64,000 bases of DNA from JAEUQQ01 sp963697285 (lineage in GTDB: Bacteria > Acidobacteriota > Vicinamibacteria > Vicinamibacterales > JAFNAJ01), in contig CAVONI010000002.1 in the NCBI GenBank assembly GCA_963697285.1, forward strand, positions 434,001-498,000, in the 5' to 3' direction. The notes beneath the pieces are model-generated. The model did not search any database and had not been told where the DNA came from. It saw only the letters and a list, made by a program, of their open reading frames with translations. Below are positions 27,169 to 35,810 of the stretch, piece after piece; the first letter of the stretch is position 1, and each line of letters begins with the position of its first letter. A program made the position numbers and the translations under genes.

Positions 27169-28824
27169 ATGAGCGACGTGGCGCCGGCACCCGTCTTCGC
27201 GACGGCGCCCGACACGCCGCCGCCCGGACTCCTGCGCCGGGTGCTGCAGACGCAGCGACACCTGGCGGGCGTCCTCGCCGGCGCGCTGATCGCCTCGGTC
27301 GACAACGACCGACGTCGGCCGCGCGAGCAGCGCCACGCGATCTTCCGCATCCGCTGGATCGTTGCCGCCCTGCTGCGCCCCTTCATCGCGCGCGATCTTC
27401 GCCACCTGCCGTTTCCGGTGCAGTTCCGAAAGCGCCTCGAACTGCTCGGCGCCACCTACATCAAGCTCGGCCAGATTCTCAGCCTGCGCGAAGACCTCCT
27501 GCCGCCCGAGGTCACCGCCGAACTGAAGAACCTGCTCGACCGCCTGCCCGCCATTTCGTACGACCGCGTGGTCACCATCATCGAGTCGACGCTGCAGCGA
27601 CCCATCATCGCCACGTTCGCGTCGATCGAGAAGACACCGATCGGATCGGCCTCGATCGGCCAGGTCCATCGCGCGACCACGATCGAAGGCGACGCGGTCA
27701 TCGTCAAGATCGTGAAGCCGGGCATCCGCGAAACGCTCGAGCGCGACGCGGTCCTGCTCCGTATCTCGGGGACCATCCTCAACTGGGTGGTGCCCCGCTT
27801 CAGGCCGAAGCAGGTGTTCGCGGAGTTCGTGGAGTACACCCTGCGCGAGGTCGACCTGCGCCGCGAGGCCGACAACGCCGAGACCTTCGCCGCGAATTTC
27901 GCCGACCGCCCCGACATCGTGTTCCCGCGGATCTACCGGCGCCTGTCGGGCCGAGACGTCCTGACGATGGAGTTCCTCGAAGGCGTGCGGCCGTCCGACA
28001 TCGGCGCGACGATGCCGGAACCCGAGCGCGATACGCTGATTGACCTCGGTGCGACGGCCATCATCCGGATGCTCTACCGCGACGGGTTCTTCCACGCCGA
28101 CCTGCATCCCGGCAACCTGATCGTGTTGCCAGGCCCGAGGTGCGGGTTCATCGACCTCGGCATGGTCGGCCGGTTCGACGAGGAACTGCGCCGCACGCTG
28201 ATGTACTACTTCTACTGCCTCGTGATCGGTGACGCCGAGAACGCCGCGCGCTACCTGTCGGCCGTCGCGGAGCACGGACCGGGCGCCGATCCCCATGGCT
28301 TCAGGCGCGAGGTCGAGGACGTGGCGCGCCGATGGTCGCGCGCCGCGACGTTCAGCGACTTCTCGCTGGCCCGCCTGATGCTCGAGTCGGTGACGCGCGC
28401 CGCCCATTACCGGATGTACTTCCCCGTCGAGCTCGTGTTGATGGTCAAGGCGCTCGTGACGTACGAGGGCGTGGGCCAGATGCTGAAGCCGGGCTTCGAC
28501 GTCGCCGCGGTGTCGCAGGCACACATCCGCACCATCTTCCTCGAACAGTTCAGCCCGCTGCGCTTCGCGCGCGAAGGGATGAAGTCGGCGCCGGAGATGA
28601 TCGACGCGCTGCTGCGCGCCCCGATCCTGCTCAGCGAGGGCCTGCGCATGATCGAGCGCACCACGCGACAGCCGGCCGAGAATCCCCTGGCCGGCGTGCG
28701 CACCTCGCTGCTGGCCGGTGCGTGTCTCATCGGCGGCGTCATCGCGCTCGTGACGAAGGGGCACGTCGTCCTCTGGGTCAGCCTGTTCGTCCTGGCGCTG
28801 TTCTTCGCACTCAAGCGGAAGTAG
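27169..28824 (+). CDS. UbiB/ABC1 (ADCK) family atypical kinase
   Basis: A 551-residue member of the UbiB family, membrane-linked atypical kinases/ATPases that support isoprenoid-quinone synthesis. The signatures are in order: the KxGQ motif in YIKLGQILSLREDLLP, the A-rich loop GSASIGQVHRA, the ATP-site Lys in VIVKIVKPG, HADLHPGNL, and the DFG-equivalent FIDLGMVGR. A C-terminal hydrophobic pair (LLAGACLIGGVIALV and VLWVSLFVLALFFAL) forms the usual membrane hairpin. It starts three bases after the HMG-CoA-reductase-like gene, so the two are co-transcribed, a hint of isoprenoid or prenyl-lipid work for both. Confidence 0.9.
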   Translation: MSDVAPAPVFATAPDTPPPGLLRRVLQTQRHLAGVLAGALIASVDNDRRRPREQRHAIFRIRWIVAALLRPFIARDLRHLPFPVQFRKRLELLGATYIKLGQILSLREDLLPPEVTAELKNLLDRLPAISYDRVVTIIESTLQRPIIATFASIEKTPIGSASIGQVHRATTIEGDAVIVKIVKPGIRETLERDAVLLRISGTILNWVVPRFRPKQVFAEFVEYTLREVDLRREADNAETFAANFADRPDIVFPRIYRRLSGRDVLTMEFLEGVRPSDIGATMPEPERDTLIDLGATAIIRMLYRDGFFHADLHPGNLIVLPGPRCGFIDLGMVGRFDEELRRTLMYYFYCLVIGDAENAARYLSAVAEHGPGADPHGFRREVEDVARRWSRAATFSDFSLARLMLESVTRAAHYRMYFPVELVLMVKALVTYEGVGQMLKPGFDVAAVSQAHIRTIFLEQFSPLRFAREGMKSAPEMIDALLRAPILLSEGLRMIERTTRQPAENPLAGVRTSLLAGACLIGGVIALVTKGHVVLWVSLFVLALFFALKRK

Positions 28825-28830
28825 CGCGCG

Positions 28831-30108
28831 TCAGCGTGCGGCGGCCGTCCGCCGTGGCGATCGCGAGGACCTCTCGCCTGCGGCGGTGAGTCGCCGTTCG
28901 AGCGCGTCGAGGGTCGTCGCCAGCCGATCGGCGGCCGGCATCTCGCCATCCACGGCATCGGGACGCGACCCCCCGATCAGGCCCACCCCCGTCCACAGGT
29001 TGCGCGAGCGATCGAGCAGGACGTCCTTGCGCAGCACGATGCCGTGCTTCCTGAAGATCGGCGCAAGCTCGTCGTACCGTCGCAACAGGTCGCGGCGGGT
29101 CGCGTTGTAGGCGTACTCCGCCAGTTCCCTGCGCGAGCCAAAGCTGAAGATGTTCGTGAAGAACATGCGGTAGTCGTCTGGCTGCGGTTCGAACAAGACC
29201 AGGCGCTGCTTCGGAAAGCGCGGGGCGTAGGCCGCCATCCCCACGCGCATCCGCGAGTGGATCAGCGTCCGGAACGTCTGCGACAGCACGGTCGGCAACC
29301 CGTGCTCCGTCAGGTGCTCCTTGCGCATCGCATCGTCGACCGCGCGCAGCGTGTCAACGGGGACGAGAGGGTTGATGCAGATCACGAGTTCGGCCCCGTG
29401 CTCGAGCGCCACCGACGCGTGAAGCGTCTTGTTCAGCACGCCGTCGACGTAGTGCCGGCCGTCGATCACGACTGGAGGGTACAGTCCGGGCAGCGCGGAG
29501 CTGGCTTGGATGGCTGTCGAGATCGGCACGTGATCGAGCCCCGGCTTGCCGAAGCGTGCGGGGCGCCCGGAGTCGAGCTCGGTGGCGACAATGAACAAGT
29601 GCGTCCGCAGGGTGCGGAAGTCGTTGCTGCGTCCCTTGATCGAGTAGATCGTCTCGAGGTACTTGCGGATGGGCTCGTTGGCGAACAGGCCGAGCGGCAG
29701 CACCCGCGACAAGCGCATGGCCGCCTCGTAGAACGACATCGCCTCGCCCCTGCGCACGACCTGCCACACCGCTTCGAGGAGCAACGCCGGCATGGCGATG
29801 CCACGCCGCAGCAACTCGCCGACGGCGGGCGTCACGAACGTCCGGGGGACGAAAGGGTGCTCGCCCGGTTCCACCTTCACGATCGCCCGGACGTTCTGGG
29901 CCGGCGTGATCTGGTTGGCGAGATTCGCCGCGACGAACGCGCCGGCCGACACGCCGACGTAGACAGGCAGCGCGTTGAAATCGATCCCGTCGAGCGACTC
30001 GTCGAGTGCCCGCAGGACGCCGATCTCGTAGATCGCGCCCTCGGGCGCGCCACCCGCGAGGGCGAGCCCGACGCGCGAGGAGTGGTCGCGAACAGCCGTC
30101 GTCAGCAT
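28831..30108 (-). CDS. patatin-like phospholipase
   Basis: A 425-residue patatin-fold lipid acyl hydrolase. The nucleophile elbow is YVGVSAGAFVAANL (GxSxG), and the catalytic Asp lies in GRHYVDGVL with the DG motif. The oxyanion loop is AGGAPEGAIYEIG rather than the common GGGxRG, with the Arg replaced by Glu. It stands 57 bases downstream of the phasin-like gene on the same strand and so may belong to the PhaR-led operon. A role in mobilising stored polyester or membrane lipid is possible by context only. It converges on the UbiB gene with six bases between stops. Confidence 0.82.
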   Translation of the reverse strand: MLTTAVRDHSSRVGLALAGGAPEGAIYEIGVLRALDESLDGIDFNALPVYVGVSAGAFVAANLANQITPAQNVRAIVKVEPGEHPFVPRTFVTPAVGELLRRGIAMPALLLEAVWQVVRRGEAMSFYEAAMRLSRVLPLGLFANEPIRKYLETIYSIKGRSNDFRTLRTHLFIVATELDSGRPARFGKPGLDHVPISTAIQASSALPGLYPPVVIDGRHYVDGVLNKTLHASVALEHGAELVICINPLVPVDTLRAVDDAMRKEHLTEHGLPTVLSQTFRTLIHSRMRVGMAAYAPRFPKQRLVLFEPQPDDYRMFFTNIFSFGSRRELAEYAYNATRRDLLRRYDELAPIFRKHGIVLRKDVLLDRSRNLWTGVGLIGGSRPDAVDGEMPAADRLATTLDALERRLTAAGERSSRSPRRTAAAR

Positions 30109-30165
30109 GCGATCCCCGTATCGACCAGGCCGGCCGCCGCGGGACGACGGCCGGTCACACGTCTC

Positions 30166-30522
30166 CTACTTGCGTGCCTTCAGCGACTCGATGCTGGCGG
30201 TGAGCTGCTCGATCCGCGCGGTCAGCTTTTCCATCTCGCTGCGCGTGGGGATGCCCGCACGCTTGAGGGCCGCCGTCACCTGGGCATCCACCAACTCCTG
30301 CACGCTGCCGATCCACTCCGTGGCAGTCTTCGTGGCCACGTGCGCGGCGGCCGCCGGCGAGGGCAGCGCCTTCTCGACCTGCTTCCCGACGTCGACGAGC
30401 GTCTCGAACATCTTGCTGCCCTCGGTGCGAGCCAGCGTCAGGGCGCCGACACCGGCGAGCCAGATCTGCTCAGCCGTGTCCTTGACCTGCTGCGGCATGG
30501 AGTCGAAGTGCTTAGCGACCAC
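30166..30522 (-). CDS. phasin-like granule-associated protein
   Basis: A 118-residue helical protein of the poly-granule-associated (PhaF/PhaI-type phasin) group. It has an amphipathic N-terminus (QIWLAGVGALTLARTEGSK), a middle segment, and the typical coiled-coil end (RAGIPTRSEMEKLTARIEQL), where the GxPTRxE motif precedes a leucine heptad. Such proteins coat polyhydroxyalkanoate granules. It overlaps the preceding paralogue by 11 bases and sits in the operon with the PhaR-type regulator, which supports the call. No PHA synthase is in the window. Confidence 0.75.
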   Translation of the reverse strand: MVAKHFDSMPQQVKDTAEQIWLAGVGALTLARTEGSKMFETLVDVGKQVEKALPSPAAAAHVATKTATEWIGSVQELVDAQVTAALKRAGIPTRSEMEKLTARIEQLTASIESLKARK

Positions 30523-30904
30523 GGCGGGTTCCTTTCGTCACCTTGTGGGTCGTCGCCACCTTGCGGGCCCGCACGGGAACGGGCTGCATCGCATCGACCT
30601 TCCTGATCAACTGCTCGACCCGGCGGGTGAGCGTCGTCACCTCGGCACGCGTTGGCACGCCCAGCTTGCCGAGCACGGTCTTGGTCGTGCCTTCGACCGC
30701 GTCCTCGACCGTGTGGAACGCCTCCATCACCGGCTTGCGCGCGCCCCTGATGACCGCTGGCATGTCGGGCATTGCCACGTCGGGTGTCAGGCGCCGCGCC
30801 TCGGCCCAGGCCATCTCGGCCACGGCCTTGCCGCCATTGACGACCATGCCGGCCGCCCCGAGTGTCGCGAGGTACATCTGCCGTCCTGCCTGCTGCATCT
30901 CCAT
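30512..30904 (-). CDS. phasin-like protein with basic C-terminal tail
   Basis: A 130-residue paralogue of the downstream phasin-like gene. It shows the hydrophobic helix MYLATLGAAGMVVNGGKAVA, then GVPTRAEVTTLTRRVEQLI (again the GxPTRxE motif and coiled coil), and a basic tail (RKVATTHKVTKGTRRGR). The basic tail recalls PhaF/PhaM proteins that link granules to DNA. It starts three bases after the PhaR gene stop and overlaps the next phasin gene by 11 bases, so the three are translationally linked. Confidence 0.72.
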   Translation of the reverse strand: MEMQQAGRQMYLATLGAAGMVVNGGKAVAEMAWAEARRLTPDVAMPDMPAVIRGARKPVMEAFHTVEDAVEGTTKTVLGKLGVPTRAEVTTLTRRVEQLIRKVDAMQPVPVRARKVATTHKVTKGTRRGR

Positions 30905-30907
30905 GTC

Positions 30908-31384
30908 CTAGACTCCCTTCTTCTTTCCTGCATCGCTACGCACAACGCGGCGCGTGCGACGCTGCTCTTCGATCTCGCCTATGGCGTGCTCGAGCGCGTC
31001 GATCTTCTGGCGCATCCCGCGCACCTCGTCGCGAATATCGCGGATCGGCGCGACTCGGTCGACCGATGCCTGCAGCAATCGATCGACGCCGGTGGACAAC
31101 TGCTCGACGCCGGTGGTGACGATCTCTTCACCGCGCCTGATGAGCGTGTGGAGGAACTGGCTGGAGATGGGCGAGAGGCCGCCCTTGCTCTCCTCGAGGA
31201 TGACTTGCGCCAGCGTCTGCGCGGTCACGTCGTCGCCCGACTGGGTGTCGACGACCTCGACTTCCTGGCCCTGCCGCACGAGCTCGCCGACTTCCTCGAG
31301 CGAGATGTAGCGGCTCTCTTCGGTGTCGTAGAGCTTGCGGCTGCCGTAGCGACGAATGTGCCTGATCACAGTGGGTGACTCCAT
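30908..31384 (-). CDS. phaR: PhaR-type polyhydroxyalkanoate synthesis regulator
   Basis: A 158-residue regulator with the PHB/PHA accumulation DNA-binding domain at the N-terminus: RRYGSRKLYDTEESRYISLE, then VVDTQSGDDVTAQTLAQVIL. A C-terminal coiled coil and a Lys-rich end follow. PhaR proteins repress phasin and their own genes until PHA granules titrate them. The ATG at 31384 is chosen over a GTG-type start six codons upstream because the longer form would extend into the leader operator and add residues absent from the family. The promoter and two palindromic operators upstream fit autoregulation. It leads the phaR-phasin-phasin-patatin unit. Confidence 0.85.
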   Translation of the reverse strand: MESPTVIRHIRRYGSRKLYDTEESRYISLEEVGELVRQGQEVEVVDTQSGDDVTAQTLAQVILEESKGGLSPISSQFLHTLIRRGEEIVTTGVEQLSTGVDRLLQASVDRVAPIRDIRDEVRGMRQKIDALEHAIGEIEEQRRTRRVVRSDAGKKKGV

Positions 31385-31386
31385 TA

Positions 31387-31401
31387 TGCCGCAGTGCGGC
31401 A
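31387..31401. promoter_or_regulatory. candidate PhaR operator 1 (perfect palindrome)
   Basis: TGCCGCA-G-TGCGGCA is a perfect 7-bp inverted repeat around one central base. It lies in the leader right before the phaR start codon, where binding would block transcription. Confidence 0.6.
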
Positions 31402-31412
31402 ATCAGGGACCC

Positions 31413-31441
31413 ACTATACCGCGATGCGGCAAGAGTGTAAA
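31413..31441 (-). promoter_or_regulatory. phaR operon promoter
   Basis: Read on the minus strand, TTTACA (31441-31436) and TATAGT (31418-31413) are 17 bases apart. Operator 2 overlaps the spacer and the -10 box, and operator 1 lies just downstream of the start point. Confidence 0.65.
31417..31431. promoter_or_regulatory. candidate PhaR operator 2 (imperfect palindrome)
   Basis: TACCGCG-A-TGCGGCA matches operator 1 in 12 of 15 positions and its centre is exactly 30 bases away, about three helical turns. It covers the -10/spacer region of the phaR promoter. Confidence 0.55.
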
Positions 31442-31462
31442 TAGGGATGCGACGATCCCGGC

Positions 31463-33443
31463 CTAGACGGGGAAGTCGACGTAGTCCTCGGCGTAGACGT
31501 CGGAGGCAGACGCGCCGAGCACCTGCAGCAGGTCCGTGATGATCGCGGCCTTGTCCTCCGCATCGCGGCGCGACCACGTCCGCGACTTCACCTCGAGGAA
31601 GAAGCCTTCGCGCGCCGGCGCAATCAAACGGTCGAGGTGCACGTAGAACTCGACGCCCCGGTAGACCACCTGCCAGCGTCGGCGCTCCTTCTCGACTTCG
31701 CGCTCGCCGGCCGGCCGGAAGTACTCGCGGTAGAAGCGCCGCGAGTGCGTGGCGGGCGCGAGGTACCGCGACCGTGACAGCAGCACCGACCCGAACTGAG
31801 CCTCGCGCGCCTCGCCGGTCAGTGTCAGCCGGGCGCGCACGTTGGTGACGGTCCCCTTGTCGTCCAGGAACTCGTCTTCGCGATAACGCAGGCGCCCCTG
31901 GCCGGGATCCAGGAACGAGAAATACGAATCGTACTGGTGGTAGTGAGCGGCCCGGATGACGGTGATCTCGTGCGTCGCGAGCGCCGCGAAGACGGGCGCC
32001 GACGATGCAAGGCGCGCCTTGACCTGCACCTCGAACGACTCGGTCTCGACGGCGCCGCCGATGGCCACCAGTTTCTTGAGCACGCTCTCTTCGCGGGTGA
32101 TGAGGAACGCATCGATGCGCTTCGCGTACTCCCTGGCGCCGTCCGCGAGCGTCCGCTCGTCGAGCGTGAGCAACTGGTGGTTCCGCATCAGCCAGGCGCC
32201 GTTGCACATCACGTCGCGCACGTCGCTCGCCTTGGCACTGTAGACAATGCGCGCCGAGATCGCGTGCGGATCGCGGCTGAAGTGCGGAATGCTGTGCATC
32301 GCATTCAGGTCGAGCACCATGAGGTCGGCGCGCTTGCCGGTCTCGAGCGACCCGGTGATGTCGCCGATCCCCAGTGCGCGCGCGCCGAGCCGCGTCGCCA
32401 TCAGCAGCGCCTGCTGCGCCGGCAGCACGGTGGGGTCGCCTGTCGTGCCCTTGGCCAGCAACGCCGCGAGGCGCACCTCCTCGAACATGTCGAGGTCGTT
32501 GTTCGACGCCGGACCATCGGTGCCGATGCCGACGTCCACGCCGATCTCGAGCATCTTGGTGACGGGCGCCACGCCCGATCCCAGCTTGAGGTTGCTCGAG
32601 GGATTGTGCGCCACGCCCGCCCCGGCGTTGCGGATGGTGCGCATCTCGCCCTCGTCGATGTGCACGCAGTGCGCGCACGAGCACGTGCGCGTCGAACAGG
32701 CCCTGCTTCTTGACCCACGGCACCACCGGCATGCCGTAGCTCTTGCGCCACTGCTCCACTTCGAGGAGCGTCTCGCTCAGGTGCGTGTGGATGGGCACGT
32801 CGAACTCGACCGCGAGCTCGGCGCACGCCCGCAGGATCTCGGCCGTGCAGGTGTAGGGGGCGTGCGGCGCGGGCGCGGGAACGATCAGCGGGTGCCCCTT
32901 CCACTTGACGATGAACTCGCGGGCCAGCGCCAGCGAATCCTCGAAGCTCTCTGCGTCGGGCGTGGGGAACTTCAGCACCGTCTGGCCGCACAGGGCGCGC
33001 ATGCCTGCGGCCGCGGTCGCCTCGGCCACCGACTCCTCGAAGTAGTACATGTCGGCAAAGCTCGTGACGCCCGAGCGGATCATCTCGGCGCACGCGAGGC
33101 CGGTGCCGAGGCGCACGAAATCCGGGTTCACGAACTCGCGCTCGACCGGCATCATGTAGCCCATCAGCCAGACGTCGAGCTTCATGTCGTCGGCCAGGCC
33201 GCGCACCAGCGTCATCGGCACGTGGGTGTGCGCGTTCACGAAACCGGGGAGGATGACCCGCCCGTCGCAGTCGATGCGTTCGCGGGCCTCCCAGTGTTCC
33301 AGCCTCTCGCCGACGGCGACGATGCTGTCACCCGTCACGGCGACCGACCCTCGTGGAAACACCTCGAGGGATTCGTTCATCGTGAGGATGGTCGCGTTCG
33401 TCAGGAGGAGGTCGCACGAGGACGTGCCGGCGGGTGCTGACAT
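31463..33443 (-). CDS. amidohydrolase (MTA/SAH deaminase type) fused to CYTH domain, reading frame interrupted
   Basis: After removing one base this would be a 659-residue two-domain protein. Residues 1 to ~440 form an amidohydrolase of the methylthioadenosine/S-adenosylhomocysteine deaminase group: metal site GFVNAHTHVPMTLVRGLADD, HTHLSET, AHCVHIDEGEM, VGIGTDGPASNN. The C-terminal ~190 residues read as a CYTH domain: EVQVKARL (the ExExK-like start), YDSYFSFLDPGQGRLRYREDE, VRARLTLTG, and LEVKSRTW near the end. CYTH domains bind triphosphates in a metal tunnel. The frame breaks near 32671-32677, where one extra base separates FDAHVLV from AHCVHIDEG. The next gene upstream is the VWFA gene; the phaR promoter lies just past its stop. 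Confidence 0.8.
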
Positions 33444-33584
33444 GGCTAAGCGTAACGATTCGGTGCGAACCCTTCAACTCGCCGCTGCGTCGAACGCCGA
33501 GTCGTCATTCCTGCAGGCATCGTTCCGGTATCCCCTGAACCCGACCGCCGACGAGCGCACCGCGGGCGAGCGACTGTACATGCC

Positions 33585-35765
33585 TCACCTGACCGCCTCG
33601 GACGTCTCGACGGTGTAGCGCCGCAGGTTGCTGTACGTGGCCAGGCCCTCGAGGAGGGAATCCGGAGACCCGACGTTCGCTGGACCCTGATACCACTCCC
33701 ATAACGAGCTGGGCACGAGCACCGGAAGTCGGTCGGCCTTGCGGTACCGCACGTCGACTGAACTCCGCGTGCTCGAACCCCTGTCGAAGCGCATGACCGC
33801 GCGATGGATTGCACCCGTGACCGGCTCGATCCAGACCTGACCCCACGCGGGAACGCTGGCACCTCTCGAACTGACCACGATGGTCGGCCACACCTGCTCG
33901 CGGAACTCGAACACGCGGCACACGACGCCGTCCACGTCAGCGTTCCCCTTGCTTGTCAACGTCATGCGAGCGGCATTGCGTGGGTGCAGGTAGAAAATCG
34001 GCAGCGTCGGCAGGTTGACGGTCCGTCGCACTGACCCCACGTTGTAGCGGGCACTCTCTTCAGCGATGCGCTGCAACTGGGGTTCACGGGCCTTGGGGCC
34101 GTCGAGGAACAACCGCTGGAGGCGGTCAGAGCGATCCCGCACCATGTGCCGATCGACCTCGAAGACGTCGCGGTAGCCCGTCCACATCCCCCCGGCCGCC
34201 TGAACGAGCAGCAGGTCTGAACGCAGGTGTCTCGTCCTGAGCACGGGGGGCTGGCCGTCGCGCTTCATCTTCGGGTCCGCGTCGAAGTCGAGCGCAGGGT
34301 CGAGCCGATCGGCACGGGGCGGGCCGGTCCACCGCTTCACCAACTGGACGTATCTTTCCTCGAGCACGACCGTGGCCAGCGACGTCTCGAACGCGAGGAC
34401 GTAGCGCCTCAGGGCATCGAGGACGTCGGCATCGGCGATGTCGCCGGGCGCCGCGGGAACCGTCGGCTCCAGCGGGGCGACGGTCGGCTCAGGCGGCGCG
34501 ACCGGCGGCACTGGCTCGGCGGCGACGTCTGGCTCCTTCAGCACGGGAGCCGGTGCCGCGAGGGCAATTCGGAACCCACGCCGTGCGCGCAGCACGCGAA
34601 CTCCGCGCCGCAGCGCCTTCACCTCGATGCGATGCTCCCGGTCGTCCTTGTCGCCATCCATCGCGTCGATGGCGAGCACCCAGGTGCCGGCCACTTCGCC
34701 GAGGAGCCGCCTGATCCCCTCGCGCGGGTCGCCCGACCACGCGCGCCCTCCGGTCGCCCCGGCCAGTCCCGCGGCCGCCGACGCATGCATCGTCGTCGCC
34801 AGCGAGAGCGACAGGGTCGACGTACGTGACTCGGCGTCGATGATCTGACCCACGAGCGGCGTGGTCAGGAGCGAGTGGATCGTAAGCCGCGATGCGTTGG
34901 CGATTCGCTCGATGTCGCCGAGCCACCTCGTCTCCTCCTTCCCGGCAGCCATCGGGCCGCTGACCATGACGACGTGCTTCGGGCCGTCGAGAGGGCCGAG
35001 CGCGCCGACGATCGCCTGCAGGGTGTCGAGCGAGACTCGCAGGTTGTCGCGTGTTTCGCGACCGAGTGCCTCGGCCTCCCGCCTGGCCACCCCGCCGCAG
35101 TCCACGAGGTCCCTGCCGAGTCCCCGCTCGACACATTCGCGACGGGTGACGTCGGCGAGCAACTGCACGTCACCATCGAGGATGGCCAGTCCTTCGTCGG
35201 GCGAAATCGTAAGGACCGTGTTGGGCCTGCCCCTGAGTCCCGTCGAGGCGCGCACCGTTCTGGCCAGGACGTCGCGTGGCGTCTTGAACTGCAGGCTGCG
35301 CGCCGCAGACGGCGTCACCCAGACGGCTACCCGGTCACCGGCAGGCAGGCCTTCGAGCAGGCTGCCCGCGGCATCGAGCAGTGCCTGTCCGCCGCCGGCG
35401 GCGATTGACTCCCTATCCACGACGACAACGAACCAGCGTGGTACCAACGGCGGCGGCGTGACGGCGGGTGCCTGCGTTTCACCGGCGGGAGGACGCACCG
35501 GTGCAGCCGTTGGGCTGGGCGCCGTCGACGGGGGGCCGCCGATGGGCTGCATCCACTGGACGGGCCGCGCAATGCCATCGACCCGGACGTCGATGTCAGA
35601 TGGTTCCAGATCGCGTATCGGGTATCCGTCGTCATCGAGGATGACGGCGTCGATGAGGACGAGGTCAACGCCAGACCTGACGACGGGAACGGCCGGCTGG
35701 GCACGGATCAGCGAACTCAGCGCCACGCATGAGACGAGCACGGGCAACCGACAGAAGATGCGCAT
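33585..35765 (-). CDS. secreted VWFA-related protein (acidobacterial type)
   Basis: A 726-residue exported protein: signal peptide (FCRLPVLVSCVALSSLIRAQ), then a domain starting VRSGVDLVLIDAVILDDDG. That opening is typical of the acidobacterial VWFA-related family, in which a von Willebrand A fold carries RWFVVVVDRESIA, KHVVMVSGPMAAG and VAGTWVLAIDAMDGDKDD. A Pro-rich linker around residues 400-440 separates a second beta-rich part ending in RYTVETSEAVR. Function unknown; the family is secreted and expanded in Acidobacteriota. It is the last gene of a likely unit with fabI and the CxxC/RGG gene, 45 bases after fabI. Confidence 0.8.
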   Translation of the reverse strand: MRIFCRLPVLVSCVALSSLIRAQPAVPVVRSGVDLVLIDAVILDDDGYPIRDLEPSDIDVRVDGIARPVQWMQPIGGPPSTAPSPTAAPVRPPAGETQAPAVTPPPLVPRWFVVVVDRESIAAGGGQALLDAAGSLLEGLPAGDRVAVWVTPSAARSLQFKTPRDVLARTVRASTGLRGRPNTVLTISPDEGLAILDGDVQLLADVTRRECVERGLGRDLVDCGGVARREAEALGRETRDNLRVSLDTLQAIVGALGPLDGPKHVVMVSGPMAAGKEETRWLGDIERIANASRLTIHSLLTTPLVGQIIDAESRTSTLSLSLATTMHASAAAGLAGATGGRAWSGDPREGIRRLLGEVAGTWVLAIDAMDGDKDDREHRIEVKALRRGVRVLRARRGFRIALAAPAPVLKEPDVAAEPVPPVAPPEPTVAPLEPTVPAAPGDIADADVLDALRRYVLAFETSLATVVLEERYVQLVKRWTGPPRADRLDPALDFDADPKMKRDGQPPVLRTRHLRSDLLLVQAAGGMWTGYRDVFEVDRHMVRDRSDRLQRLFLDGPKAREPQLQRIAEESARYNVGSVRRTVNLPTLPIFYLHPRNAARMTLTSKGNADVDGVVCRVFEFREQVWPTIVVSSRGASVPAWGQVWIEPVTGAIHRAVMRFDRGSSTRSSVDVRYRKADRLPVLVPSSLWEWYQGPANVGSPDSLLEGLATYSNLRRYTVETSEAVR

Positions 35766-35810
35766 GTCGCCTGGGGCCTCGCGACCCGCCTGTGCACTGC
35801 CCGGCGTGAG

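Noticed and set aside
25528..28764. A 1078-codon open frame antisense to the HMG-CoA-reductase-like and UbiB genes
   Set aside because: Its translation is His/Arg/Asp-rich low-complexity text typical of the reverse strand of high-GC genes; both plus-strand genes have intact catalytic motifs.
33444..33584. Possible small gene between the VWFA and amidohydrolase genes
   Set aside because: No frame with a ribosome site and plausible composition; the segment contains only a diverged intergenic repeat piece.
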